DNA from: Spirochaetes bacterium ADurb.Bin133
GTDB taxonomy: Bacteria > Spirochaetota > GWE2-31-10 > MWDO01
Reading direction: 5' to 3'
NCBI GenBank assembly: GCA_002070605.1
Contig: MWDO01000014.1
Location: forward strand, 1-55,712
DNA length: 55,712 nt
The position numbers were made by a program, and so were the translations under genes. Numbering within the stretch: the stretch's first letter is position 1; each line of letters starts with the position of its first letter. The notes below the pieces were generated by a model that searched no databases, was not told the DNA's origin, and worked only from the letters and a program-made list of their open reading frames with translations. Positions 43,854 to 53,139 of the stretch are shown piece by piece.

Positions 43854-43919
43854 ATTATAACATAATAAATGAAAAATAATTTATTAAATTTTATTGATTT
43901 TTCTAGATGTTTTTATTAC
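43854..43919. repeat. Second copy of the cas9/tracrRNA promoter segment
   Basis: 66 bp closely matching 52038-52103 (for example AATAATTTATTAAATTTTAT in both). It keeps the minus-strand extended -10 (TGTTATAAT) that would serve the 42833 gene, while the plus-strand -10 is altered to TATTAC and no tracrRNA follows. Confidence 0.8.
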
Positions 43920-43930
43920 CATTGGTAAAT

Positions 43931-44039
43931 TAACGCATATGCGCCGCGCCGCTCATCGATGGAAATGACACATATGATACCGAAAATAAATTGACACATA
44001 TGAAACAGATATTTTCTCTCGCCCCAAAAAACTGGCGGG
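43931..44039. repeat. Dispersed element next to the array, left arm lost
   Basis: Boxes at 43931, about 43966 and 43990 are followed by a right arm CCCCAAAAAACTGGCGGG (44022-44039). The interior matches 41080 and 42701. Confidence 0.75.
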
Positions 44040-44061
44040 ATACAAAAAAAAGGAAAAAACC

Positions 44062-44118
44062 ATGCCAATCGAAGTAACCATAGATAATAGCGAAGTCATG
44101 CTACGGTTTGATCTTTGA
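44062..44118 (+). other. Mini-ORF ending in the first array repeat, copy D
   Basis: Encodes MPIEVTIDNSEVMLRFDL, with AAGGAAAAAACC before the ATG as a plausible ribosome site. The last codons are in the degenerate first CRISPR repeat. Confidence 0.4.
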
Positions 44119-46771
44119 TTTTGATATGGTATAATCGAAAGGAGTTTTGTGATGTATAGCGAAGAGTTGCGGTTTGATCTTTGATTTTGATATGGTATAA
44201 TCCGATTACGCTAGACACGATTTTGAAGTGCGTTGCGGTTTGATCTTTGATTTTGATATGGTATAATGCCGACAGAGGTAGAGTCTAAACTAATGGAGTT
44301 GCGGTTTGATCTTTGATTTTGATATGGTATAATCTTGAGGTGAAGCTCAATTCGTTTGTGAAGTTGCGGTTTGATCTTTGATTTTGATATGGTATAATTA
44401 ATTTCGCGAGTTTTTCTTCTTCGCTTAGTTGCGGTTTGATCTTTGATTTTGATATGGTATAATCTAAATAAAGGAAGAACAAAGCAACTAAAAGTTGCGG
44501 TTTGATCTTTGATTTTGATATGGTATAATAAGGCGATAAACTGCTAATTATATTGGGAAGTTGCGGTTTGATCTTTGATTTTGATATGGTATAATCTTAA
44601 ATAGCAAAATACCGGAAACCGCTCTGTTGCGGTTTGATCTTTGATTTTGATATGGTATAATTAATATTTCTGTCGAAATTATGAAAACTTTGTTGCGGTT
44701 TGATCTTTGATTTTGATATGGTATAATTGAGAATGGCGAGCGAATGAGTTCTGAGGTGTTGCGGTTTGATCTTTGATTTTGATATGGTATAATGGATTGC
44801 ATCTGTTAGAGAGTTGTATATCGTTGCGGTTTGATCTTTGATTTTGATATGGTATAATTTGCCTCCAAAATAATACTCTCTTCGAGTAGTTGCGGTTTGA
44901 TCTTTGATTTTGATATGGTATAATGAGGTCAAAACTTTGGACAAAAAAAATCTAGTTGCGGTTTGATCTTTGATTTTGATATGGTATAATAATTCTGAAT
45001 AGTTGTTGTCTTTGTCGTAGGTTGCGGTTTGATCTTTGATTTTGATATGGTATAATGAGGTTTTAAAAATGGAAGTCACACTGGAAGGTTGCGGTTTGAT
45101 CTTTGATTTTGATATGGTATAATAAAGAAACTCAAAGCAGCTATAGAATCTAGTTGCGGTTTGATCTTTGATTTTGATATGGTATAATTTATTTGCCGGA
45201 GGGAATAAAAGACGCTGGGTTGCGGTTTGATCTTTGATTTTGATATGGTATAATTCAAGAATTTCTTTCTGTTGTTCTATATAGGTTGCGGTTTGATCTT
45301 TGATTTTGATATGGTATAATTCTAAAAGAGGGCTCTGCTATTCACGCAATGTTGCGGTTTGATCTTTGATTTTGATATGGTATAATTAATCCGACACCAG
45401 CAACAACAGAACCTAAGTTGCGGTTTGATCTTTGATTTTGATATGGTATAATCAACAGGAAGAAGAGAAGAAAAGAATCGAAGTTGCGGTTTGATCTTTG
45501 ATTTTGATATGGTATAATGAAATATTCAGATTGAAAGTTTGCCGGCGGGTTGCGGTTTGATCTTTGATTTTGATATGGTATAATTAAAATATTGGATAAG
45601 TGTCCATTTTTCAAGTTGCGGTTTGATCTTTGATTTTGATATGGTATAATAGCATAACTTATGAGGTGTCTTGTAGCGTGGTTGCGGTTTGATCTTTGAT
45701 TTTGATATGGTATAATTTAAAAAATAATATTAAAATATTAAATGAAGTTGCGGTTTGATCTTTGATTTTGATATGGTATAATAAAATCAACAGTTTTAAT
45801 TAATTTCTTGCAGTTGCGGTTTGATCTTTGATTTTGATATGGTATAATCGGCGACTATTACAAGCGATACGACAGTAAGTTGCGGTTTGATCTTTGATTT
45901 TGATATGGTATAATTGACCTTTTGCGACGAAGTCCGCTATATCTGTTGCGGTTTGATCTTTGATTTTGATATGGTATAATGTTCTGATTTTCTATATCTT
46001 GATGAATATGTTGCGGTTTGATCTTTGATTTTGATATGGTATAATAGCGAAAATGATATATGCGGAAGATTGCTAGTTGCGGTTTGATCTTTGATTTTGA
46101 TATGGTATAATTAAAAAATATCGCAAAGAATATTAGAAATAGTTGCGGTTTGATCTTTGATTTTGATATGGTATAATACTAAAAAGCGGTATATAATTAA
46201 GCTCCGAGTTGCGGTTTGATCTTTGATTTTGATATGGTATAATTTTGGCTATCTCGCGAATAGTTACGCGGAGTTGCGGTTTGATCTTTGATTTTGATAT
46301 GGTATAATTCTTGAAATACAGCTCCTCGCCTTGACACTGTTGCGGTTTGATCTTTGATTTTGATATGGTATAATTCCGATGTAGTGTTGTCGTCTATATC
46401 TCTTTGTTGCGGTTTGATCTTTGATTTTGATATGGTATAATAATAGAAAGGCGTTTATCCTGCGCTGAGAAGTTGCGGTTTGATCTTTGATTTTGATATG
46501 GTATAATAAATCGGGCGGCGTTTGAGGCGGCTTATTAGTTGCGGTTTGATCTTTGATTTTGATATGGTATAATTTATGACACCTTCCCAACGGCTCAGAC
46601 TGGGTTGCGGTTTGATCTTTGATTTTGATATGGTATAATAAAATTATTGCCTTTGTTATAAATTTTTGGGTTGCGGTTTGATCTTTGATTTTGATATGGT
46701 ATAATCGTGAAAGGCGGCAAGCGTGAAGGATCGGGGTTGCGGTTTGATCTTTGATTTTGATATGGTATAAT
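44100..46771 (+). CRISPR. Type II-C CRISPR array, 41 repeats and 40 spacers
   Basis: By hand count, 41 repeats of 36 bp (start GTTGCGGTTTGATC, end GATATGGTATAAT) run from 44100 to 46771 with spacers of 29-31 nt, mostly 30. The first repeat (44100-44135) has two changes; the others looked identical. Each repeat contains TTGATC (positions 9-14), 16 bp, and TATAAT (31-36) preceded by TG, an extended -10 promoter. Transcription is therefore expected to start inside each spacer on the plus strand, as described for Neisseria II-C arrays. The orientation agrees with the tracrRNA anti-repeat. Frames reading LYHIKIKDQTAT repeats across it are artefacts of the 66-bp period. Confidence 0.98.
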
Positions 46772-46944
46772 AGTCGTATTGTAACTATATATCTTATCGT
46801 TAATTGCAGCGCGATTCGCTTTAAAAAAAAGCCAAGTTTTTGTGAGATTTACCATGTCGCAGTCAAGTTTTTCGCTATATTTCATTGTATTAATTCCGAT
46901 TAATACGGAAATATAGCGCTTTTTTTGAAATATGTCAAATTCGG
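46772..46944. other. Region between the array and cas2
   Basis: 173 bp with no gene. It follows the last, perfect repeat and may act as the adaptation leader, because the degenerate repeat lies at the other end. No clear terminator is seen. Confidence 0.4.
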
Positions 46945-47283
46945 CTAAAAAAGTTCTAATTGAACCGGTTGACGCGGTTTAGGCGCCTCTTTTTGCCCCC
47001 AAAAATTAATTATATCGCCGTATTGTTTGTCCGTTATCGAAACCATACTAACCGAGCCTTTCGGCGGTATAAACGCCTCTATTCTCTGAACGTGAGTCTT
47101 CATCGCCTCTTTACTTGCGCAATGCCTGATATAAACGGAAAATTGCATCATTGTAAAGCCGTCGTTTAATAAATTTTTTCTGAATTTAGCGGCGTTTTTC
47201 TGATCCTTTTTATTTGCAACGGGCAAATCAAAAAACACAAATAACCACATAATTTTATAAGCGTTTAAACAATTCTGCGCCAT
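46945..47283 (-). CDS. cas2: CRISPR-associated endonuclease Cas2
   Basis: A 112-aa protein with the ferredoxin-like Cas2 fold: IMWLFVFFDLPVANKKDQKNA (with the acidic residue after the first strand), DGFTMMQFSVYIRHCASKE and VSMVSITDKQYGDIINFWG. It pairs with Cas1 to integrate spacers. It is the last cas gene, 4 bp after cas1. The C-terminal QPVQLELF is typical of type II Cas2. Confidence 0.95.
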   Translation of the reverse strand: MAQNCLNAYKIMWLFVFFDLPVANKKDQKNAAKFRKNLLNDGFTMMQFSVYIRHCASKEAMKTHVQRIEAFIPPKGSVSMVSITDKQYGDIINFWGQKEAPKPRQPVQLELF

Positions 47284-47287
47284 CCTC

Positions 47288-48184
47288 CTACTCCAAAGTC
47301 GGATAAATTATCTTTTTATCTTCTCCCGAAAAACATCTCGCTAACGAAGCGGTAGTCTGCGACAATCCGACCATAAAAGGTCTTTTAACGTTAGGATATT
47401 CAGCGTCTACTGTCAAAATTTCAAGCAGTTTTTTCTTCATATCGCTTGTTAATCCGGTAGCGTCGGGGCGTTCCACAGATATATTGTAAACCGCCTCGTC
47501 CACAAACGGCCTAAACGGCTCCATAATATCGTCCGCTAGACAAAAGGCGTTATATCTATTACAATGATGTATCCCAAGCGTCGGCAATAATCCCGATCCC
47601 GTTAAACTTCTGGCGACCGCCGATCTCACTACGGCGTAACCGTAATTTAGAGCGCAGTTAGGAAACTCTCCTCCGACATCTCTTTTAAACTCGATATCTG
47701 AAAATAGCCGTTTCCAATAAACTCTAGCCGCTACCGCTTCGCGATTGTCCGCGTCGCCGCTTTTAACTGAGTTTTTATATTCGTAAAGTTTGATATAATC
47801 TTTATTCAATTTTTTGAGTAATCTTATCTGATTGTCTATTTTTGCTTCGACAGTCTGTTTCCACAACTTTTTCTTTAGCGGTTCGGATGCGTTGATCTGA
47901 TTTGAGAATATTTCGCTCTGTATATGGTTGCCGTCGAGATTTAGCAACAAACTTTTTGGATTATGAGTCGAATCGCAAAAAACGACGGCGACGTTGTTCT
48001 CTATCAGTAACTCCAAAACCGACATCGATACGCTAATTTGCCTATTGTCTATAACGACAAATCCGATATCCTCTACCGGAAAAGTCGTCTCCGGTTTTTC
48101 GTCAGTATGCGGTTTATATACCAACTGGGAGTTCTTGATATGAAGATAACAAGGCGTGGAGAAAAAAATCGTCTTCTTTAACAT
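47288..48184 (-). CDS. cas1: CRISPR-associated integrase Cas1
   Basis: A 298-aa type II Cas1. The metal-binding residues are Glu149 (DNREAVAARVYW), His206 (LGIHHCNRYNAF) and Glu222 (DDIMEPFRPFVDE). The N-terminal beta domain (1-75) is complete. It catalyses spacer integration with Cas2. It lies 47 bp after cas9; no csn2 or cas4 is present, which is what defines subtype II-C. Confidence 0.97.
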   Translation of the reverse strand: MLKKTIFFSTPCYLHIKNSQLVYKPHTDEKPETTFPVEDIGFVVIDNRQISVSMSVLELLIENNVAVVFCDSTHNPKSLLLNLDGNHIQSEIFSNQINASEPLKKKLWKQTVEAKIDNQIRLLKKLNKDYIKLYEYKNSVKSGDADNREAVAARVYWKRLFSDIEFKRDVGGEFPNCALNYGYAVVRSAVARSLTGSGLLPTLGIHHCNRYNAFCLADDIMEPFRPFVDEAVYNISVERPDATGLTSDMKKKLLEILTVDAEYPNVKRPFMVGLSQTTASLARCFSGEDKKIIYPTLE

Positions 48185-48231
48185 AACTTTTTCCCGATTA
48201 TTCCGTAAATTTCATAATCGGAATACAAAAG

Positions 48232-51200
48232 TTAAAAAATAAATTTTATCTTCCCGTCGTTAGTTATCAGGAAATCTTTATTCTCGATTAAGGCCTTGAA
48301 TTGAGAATGTAACAACATTCTTTGCGGAATATACTCCTCATTATTTTTAAAAGAGATATTTATTTCTTTTAATTCTATACTTGCTCTGGATTCTAAATGA
48401 TGCCTCAAAGAAATTCTACCATATTCGTACTTCTTTTGCGCGGTCATAGACGAAAAACCGATAATTTTATACAATCTTTTTGACAGTTCTTTTACATTAT
48501 CTTTGATGCTATCAATTTCTCCTTTACTGTTTTCATATAACAATACCATCATTCCTCTTTTTAATTTCTGACGTAATTGAAGCCCGTTTTTTTCATCGGG
48601 CAGTTTTGTATTTTTTGACTTTGCGAGTTCAAAGTTACTAACAAGTATAAAATCTTTTTTCGGTTTATTGGCGATTGTCCCTTCGTATATCCCCATCATA
48701 TAATTACTATCGTTCGTTACATAGATATTTTCTTTATACTCCTGTCCATCCTTAGATTTATCTCTATGATTCTTTAAGATTATCGGATTTGCAATATTCG
48801 TCATTTGATATCTAACTTTATTTATCGGGATTTTTTTCTCTTCATTCATCCAGATAGTTTCCGATATCGCCTCGGCAAAACTTTTACCGTCAGTCGTTCG
48901 GCGCTCAATAACCGCCCTAATTTTTCTTCTAATTCCTTCGTCGACAATATTATCTATCTCTTTTTCGTTTTTCAGACTATTTACAGGTTTTCTTACGACA
49001 TAACGCAATTTTTCGTTATTATTTTCGTCTTTTCTTTTAATAGCGCCGTAGAAAGTATCAAGATGCAACGAACCTCGAAAAGTATCTCCCTGCATATAGA
49101 TTGGCTTATTCTTGCCGTCGTTACCTTCCGGATACTTTATTTTACCTCTAATTCTTAATTTCTTCTTACTTTGTTTAAGCGTTTTATCTTCAAAATGATG
49201 TTTTACTATGATTTCATCCTCGATTTTTTTTATATCTTCGACAAATGTAGCCCATGGCTTTTTGAATGTCGGTCTTAAACCTCGCTCGGCATCTTTATAA
49301 AAGGTAGATAACAAATTGTATTTCGGTCCGGTAATACTTGCCAATACAATAGCGTCGACGGTATGATGACTATGTTTATTTCTAGATTTTATATCATATT
49401 CGTTCTGTACTCCCCATATTTTCCTAAATTGAGCGGTCATACTCCCTTTTATTGAGTTTACATCGTCAAATACGGTTTTTAGATAAGCCCTTGCATATTT
49501 TGTTATAATGGCGGTATCGCGTAACTGTCTATTTGTAAATCCTGAAGGAATATCTTTTATTAAAAATCTGTCGTATTTTTGTTTGAGATAATCCTTTTTT
49601 AATATCAAATAATTTTTCCATTGGATAGCTTTGTCCTTATCTTCCTTAGAACTAGAGTTTTTTGAAGAATTTTTTGCCTTATTAATCTGTTTTTCAAAAT
49701 TTTGATATTCTTCTTTCCAATGTTCTATTCTCAATAAAATTTCCTCTATATTTGGAAGTTGTTGAGGAATCATATTTTTCTTAATATTCCTATTAAAATC
49801 GTTATGGCATAACGTCAGATTAACTTGCGAATCGTCAAAAGATAAACTTCGAGGAATAGTATGCTCAATATCATAAATGGGATTGTCGGATAAGAAATCT
49901 GAAATATTTATCTTTTTTCCCGTATATAGACACATATGGCGCTGTTCCTCCCATAATTGATATTTTAGTATATCTGTTTCAGTAGGTTCAATTTTGAGGG
50001 TATCTTTAATTTTTTGAGCGCATTCTTTTTTGTTTTTTTCCAGTTCGTTTTGATATCTTTTTATAGCCGCTCGCATATTTGCATCGTTAAGTTCTCGCGT
50101 CAGTTCAATATTTATTGTATCGTTAGACGATATTTTGTTTTCTTTAATTAAAGTATTTATTAGTTTTTTTAATTGATGTAGAGTTTTCATCGCCATAGGA
50201 TTTCTAACAGATTGAGTACGAGGAGACCCCAAATATTTTTTTCCATCCGGAGCCGGTTTAGCGTCCGGATATATATCTAAGTCGGATGGATGAAATAATT
50301 TAGTTAAATTTTGTTCGGGAATATCGTATTTATCCTTTAATAACTCGATTATCTTCTCGTCAAGTCGTTTTATCTTGATAAAATCGTTCCTTTTAATCAT
50401 TTTTTCCAATAAAGAAAAATATTCATCGATAAAGGTTACCCTTTCCGATTCATTCAAAGATATAAAATCTTCGCCCAGCTCAGAATCTAACTTTTTTATA
50501 AAATCTTCTTTTTCTATTTTTAAACTAAAATGATTTTCTCTGTATTTGTAAATATATGAATTTATTATGTTTTCTACTTTTTTAGAATTTCTAAAAACGT
50601 CTATTAGAGATTTAATATCCTCTTTTATTTCGCTAAGCTTATTTTTATTTTTCTCATCAACCGCCTTGCCAAGATTCGCAAAATACGCGGAGTAAGAATA
50701 CAAAAGCCCTTCTTTAAGATATGGTAATATTTTTCTGATTGCGCATAAACTGAGACTTCCGTATCCCTGTTTTAGTTTTATCTTACTGAGTTTATTCGCT
50801 TTGTCTTCATCGAGTTTTAGTCGATTAATCCCAAATTCTTTGATTTTTTCAACGCTGTCGAAATTAAATAGTACATGCCAAATAGTTTCATAATTTATTA
50901 TGGATTTTTTATTATCTTTTTCTCTGATGTATTCAAAATTAATATTTATCCAATCGTCTCCAAATATTTCTATCAACTGAGAAATAGTCGGACACCCGGA
51001 TACTAAAGTCCAATCTGTATAATTTAACGTCATATCTCTATTTTTATTAGTTATCCTTTTTCTAATTTCTTCAAAATCAAAATTTGGTTTTGACTTTCTC
51101 AAAAACAGAGGTTTTATCATCAATTTTTCTTCGTCGTTTAAGAACCTTTTTTCATTTATAACTTTTATCGAGTTTATAAATTGTAAAGCTCTGAATTCTT

Positions 51201-52008
51201 CAAATAATGGATGGGAAATAGGACATCTTGGTTTTGATTTTTCAAAAACGCATTTCCCAACTAATCCTTTTTGGGATTTTAACGGTCGTTGAAAAAAAAT
51301 CGCTTTTTCCAGCTTTATAGATAATTCTTTTGAAAATTGTTGAATTTCGCATATTTTTTTGAATTCTGATAAATAATGTTGTTCTCTTGACGTGTATTTG
51401 CTTCGTATCTTGTCTCCCTTTTTATACAATTCGTAAAAATATTCGCCTAAAGTAAGAGTTCCGATATTTTTATTTATTTCGTTTATACCGCTGTTTACTT
51501 TTCCGTCCTCATTTGCTTTTGTCGTTTCTAATCGATTGCTTTTATATCCTCTTCTTTGAGCTATATGATATAACGCTCTGCCAACTTCGTATAACGGTAA
51601 TTTACTTTTTGCAGACATCGCTCTAAAATAATAAGGATTTTTGTTTGTCGCTTCGTCAGTTTTTAGCCACTCCAAAAAATCTTTACTCTTAGGATACTCT
51701 CTTTTAAAACCTTTTTTATATTTTGCCCATTTTTCAAGTTCTTCTAAAGTCAAAGGAGACATTTTGTTTTCTATTAATACTTTTAAAGTTTCATACTTTC
51801 TCAATCTTCTTCTGAATTTTTGTCTTCGAGCAAGTCTAAAGGACGTTCTTTCCGCCGCTTTTGACGATTCGACTCCCTTTTCAATTTTTACCCCCTCTGA
51901 AAAAATAAATACGCCGCTATCGATTAGTTTATGTTCACCCCTCTCCTCTTCGACAATCGCCCAGCCGATCGAATTTGTTCCGAGATCGAGTCCTAAAACT
52001 TTTCCCAT
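48232..52008 (-). CDS. cas9: Cas9, type II-C RNA-guided nuclease
   Basis: A 1258-aa protein. RuvC-I MGKVLGLDLGTNSIGWAIVE has Asp8, and the Arg-rich bridge helix is RRQKFRRRLRKYETLK. RuvC-II IELTREL has Glu635. The HNH domain DIEHTIPRSLSFDDSQVNLTL has His716. RuvC-III HSHHTVDAIVLA has His882 and Asp885. All catalytic residues are present, so it should be active. It is longer than the about 1080-aa Neisseria enzyme, with an enlarged recognition lobe. The C-terminal PAM-interacting region is not assignable. The promoter TGTTATAAT lies about 30 bp upstream. Confidence 0.97.
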   Translation of the reverse strand: MGKVLGLDLGTNSIGWAIVEEERGEHKLIDSGVFIFSEGVKIEKGVESSKAAERTSFRLARRQKFRRRLRKYETLKVLIENKMSPLTLEELEKWAKYKKGFKREYPKSKDFLEWLKTDEATNKNPYYFRAMSAKSKLPLYEVGRALYHIAQRRGYKSNRLETTKANEDGKVNSGINEINKNIGTLTLGEYFYELYKKGDKIRSKYTSREQHYLSEFKKICEIQQFSKELSIKLEKAIFFQRPLKSQKGLVGKCVFEKSKPRCPISHPLFEEFRALQFINSIKVINEKRFLNDEEKLMIKPLFLRKSKPNFDFEEIRKRITNKNRDMTLNYTDWTLVSGCPTISQLIEIFGDDWININFEYIREKDNKKSIINYETIWHVLFNFDSVEKIKEFGINRLKLDEDKANKLSKIKLKQGYGSLSLCAIRKILPYLKEGLLYSYSAYFANLGKAVDEKNKNKLSEIKEDIKSLIDVFRNSKKVENIINSYIYKYRENHFSLKIEKEDFIKKLDSELGEDFISLNESERVTFIDEYFSLLEKMIKRNDFIKIKRLDEKIIELLKDKYDIPEQNLTKLFHPSDLDIYPDAKPAPDGKKYLGSPRTQSVRNPMAMKTLHQLKKLINTLIKENKISSNDTINIELTRELNDANMRAAIKRYQNELEKNKKECAQKIKDTLKIEPTETDILKYQLWEEQRHMCLYTGKKINISDFLSDNPIYDIEHTIPRSLSFDDSQVNLTLCHNDFNRNIKKNMIPQQLPNIEEILLRIEHWKEEYQNFEKQINKAKNSSKNSSSKEDKDKAIQWKNYLILKKDYLKQKYDRFLIKDIPSGFTNRQLRDTAIITKYARAYLKTVFDDVNSIKGSMTAQFRKIWGVQNEYDIKSRNKHSHHTVDAIVLASITGPKYNLLSTFYKDAERGLRPTFKKPWATFVEDIKKIEDEIIVKHHFEDKTLKQSKKKLRIRGKIKYPEGNDGKNKPIYMQGDTFRGSLHLDTFYGAIKRKDENNNEKLRYVVRKPVNSLKNEKEIDNIVDEGIRRKIRAVIERRTTDGKSFAEAISETIWMNEEKKIPINKVRYQMTNIANPIILKNHRDKSKDGQEYKENIYVTNDSNYMMGIYEGTIANKPKKDFILVSNFELAKSKNTKLPDEKNGLQLRQKLKRGMMVLLYENSKGEIDSIKDNVKELSKRLYKIIGFSSMTAQKKYEYGRISLRHHLESRASIELKEINISFKNNEEYIPQRMLLHSQFKALIENKDFLITNDGKIKFIF

Positions 52009-52037
52009 TAAACGCCCCCAAAATTATCAAATAAACT

Positions 52038-52106
52038 ATTATAACATAATGAATAAAAAATAATTTATTAAATTTTATTGATTTTTATAAATATTTTTAT
52101 TATTAT
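52038..52106. promoter_or_regulatory. Divergent promoters of cas9 (minus) and tracrRNA (plus)
   Basis: Minus strand: extended -10 TGTTATAAT at 52046-52038 for cas9. Plus strand: TTGATT (52078-52083), 17 bp, then TATTAT (52101-52106) for the tracrRNA. The segment is duplicated at 43854-43919. Confidence 0.75.
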
Positions 52107-52112
52107 CTCTTT

Positions 52113-52190
52113 ATCAAAGATCTTATCGCAATAAGGCTATATGCCGAAGGTCGTTTCGACCTATGTCTCCGCTTAGGCGGAGTTTTTTTT
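52113..52190 (+). ncRNA. tracrRNA
   Basis: A predicted transcript of about 78 nt. The anti-repeat ATCAAAGATC (52113-52122) and CGCAA (52127-52131) pair with the 5' half of the CRISPR repeat, separated by a TTAT bulge as in known duplexes. Then come a nexus hairpin GGC/GCC (52135-52145), a hairpin AGGTCG/CGACCT (52148-52162), and a terminator CTCCGC/GCGGAG (52167-52182) with eight T. It lies divergently upstream of cas9, with the promoter described for 52038-52106. Confidence 0.92.
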
Positions 52191-52212
52191 ATAAACGGTC
52201 ATTGTTTTTGCG

Positions 52213-53054
52213 CCCGTCGGTTTTTTGAAAAGAGAATTTGACACATATGAGTCGCGTCGATAACGCGCGACAATTGTCGCGCGGCGCTCCTCGATAAAAA
52301 ATTGACACATATGGAACAGATATTTTCGGATAAAGTAACTTCATTACCCTTAGCGCTTTGGAAAGTAGAGGGAAAATTGACGCATATGTGTCATTTTTTT
52401 TAATTAGTAAATTAATTATCATTTTCTAAAAATTTATGCAAATTTTTGTAAAGAGTTTTCTACTTTTAGGTGTTATATATATATACAAAGAAAAAGGAGA
52501 AAACTTTATGAAAAACAAAAAACATCTATTTCACTTTATAGTATCCGAATCTATGAATAAGAATGTCATAGATTTTTTACTAAAAGAGTTCAAAATTAAT
52601 ACGTTCAGCAAACTGTTTGAAACTATGTTTCGGCTTATTGACAAAAAAATCCCAAAAATGAAGAGAGTAATCGGAAATCATCGCTCCGAATACGCCGTTA
52701 TAGACAATACCGACGATAAAAGGTTGGATAAATACCTTAGAATCAGCGAAGCGGACTATCTTCAAATAAAAAGATGGCATTCCTTGTATAACGAATTCGG
52801 TATGGCTTCAACGGTTCGAGATATTATCTTGTTTTTTTATAACGGCGTTATGAAATACGGGTTGGAAGGATTTCTTGAGATTGTTGGTAAGAAATTAAGG
52901 ATTGATAAATTGAAAAATGACTTTTTGGGTAAAATGACACAACTGTTGAGTATCGCCGTCAAAAAACGACTATTATACGAGCTCGTAATCGAAAATTATC
53001 CCAAATACGTCTGCTCTACATAAAACTATTTTTTATTCCCCAAAAACTGACGGG
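52213..53054 (+). mobile_element. Gene-bearing copy 3 of the dispersed element, both arms present
   Basis: The left arm CCCGTCGGTTTTTTGAAA (from 52213) and right arm CCCCAAAAACTGACGGG (53038-53054) enclose about 842 bp. Inside are four CATATG boxes, the palindrome GCGACAATTGTCGC (52267-52280), the conserved leader and one 171-aa gene. The left end begins just after the tracrRNA terminator. This is the most complete copy and the reference for the family. Confidence 0.7.
52508..53023 (+). CDS. Element-borne 171-aa protein, copy 3, RHH-like
   Basis: A 171-aa protein, about 92 percent identical to copy 2 by eye. The frame is open 24 codons further upstream, but the ATG at 52508 follows AAGGAGAAAAC and gives the same N-terminus (MKNKKHLFHFIVSES) as the other two copies. 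It carries the same two strand-helix-helix units as copy 1. No catalytic motif is seen. Its place inside inverted repeats suggests either a DNA-binding repressor of the element or a factor acting on the element ends; which of these is not decidable from sequence. Confidence 0.68.
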   Translation: MKNKKHLFHFIVSESMNKNVIDFLLKEFKINTFSKLFETMFRLIDKKIPKMKRVIGNHRSEYAVIDNTDDKRLDKYLRISEADYLQIKRWHSLYNEFGMASTVRDIILFFYNGVMKYGLEGFLEIVGKKLRIDKLKNDFLGKMTQLLSIAVKKRLLYELVIENYPKYVCST

Positions 53055-53076
53055 ATACTTTTTTACAAAATTTATC

Positions 53077-53105
53077 TTGACATTTTCCAACCCTTTAACT
53101 ATACT
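53077..53105 (+). promoter_or_regulatory. Promoter of the XRE-cupin/leuCD operon
   Basis: TTGACA (53077-53082), a 17-bp spacer, then TATACT (53100-53105), the strongest promoter in the window. The -10 lies inside the operator palindrome. Confidence 0.85.
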
Positions 53106-53129
53106 TCACCGAATTAAGTATAGTTAAAG
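53093..53129. promoter_or_regulatory. Operator palindrome over the -10 box
   Basis: CTTTAACTATACTT (53093-53106) and its perfect complement AAGTATAGTTAAAG (53116-53129) are separated by 9 nt. Binding there would block both the promoter and the start site. The likely ligand is the HTH protein encoded next. Confidence 0.8.
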
Positions 53130-53139
53130 GCGCGGGATA

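Noticed and set aside
44285-46885. Open frames across the array encoding repeated LYHIKIKDQTAT or IIPYQNQRSNRN units
   Set aside because: They arise because repeat plus spacer is usually 66 bp, a multiple of three. They have no ribosome sites and follow the CRISPR repeats exactly.
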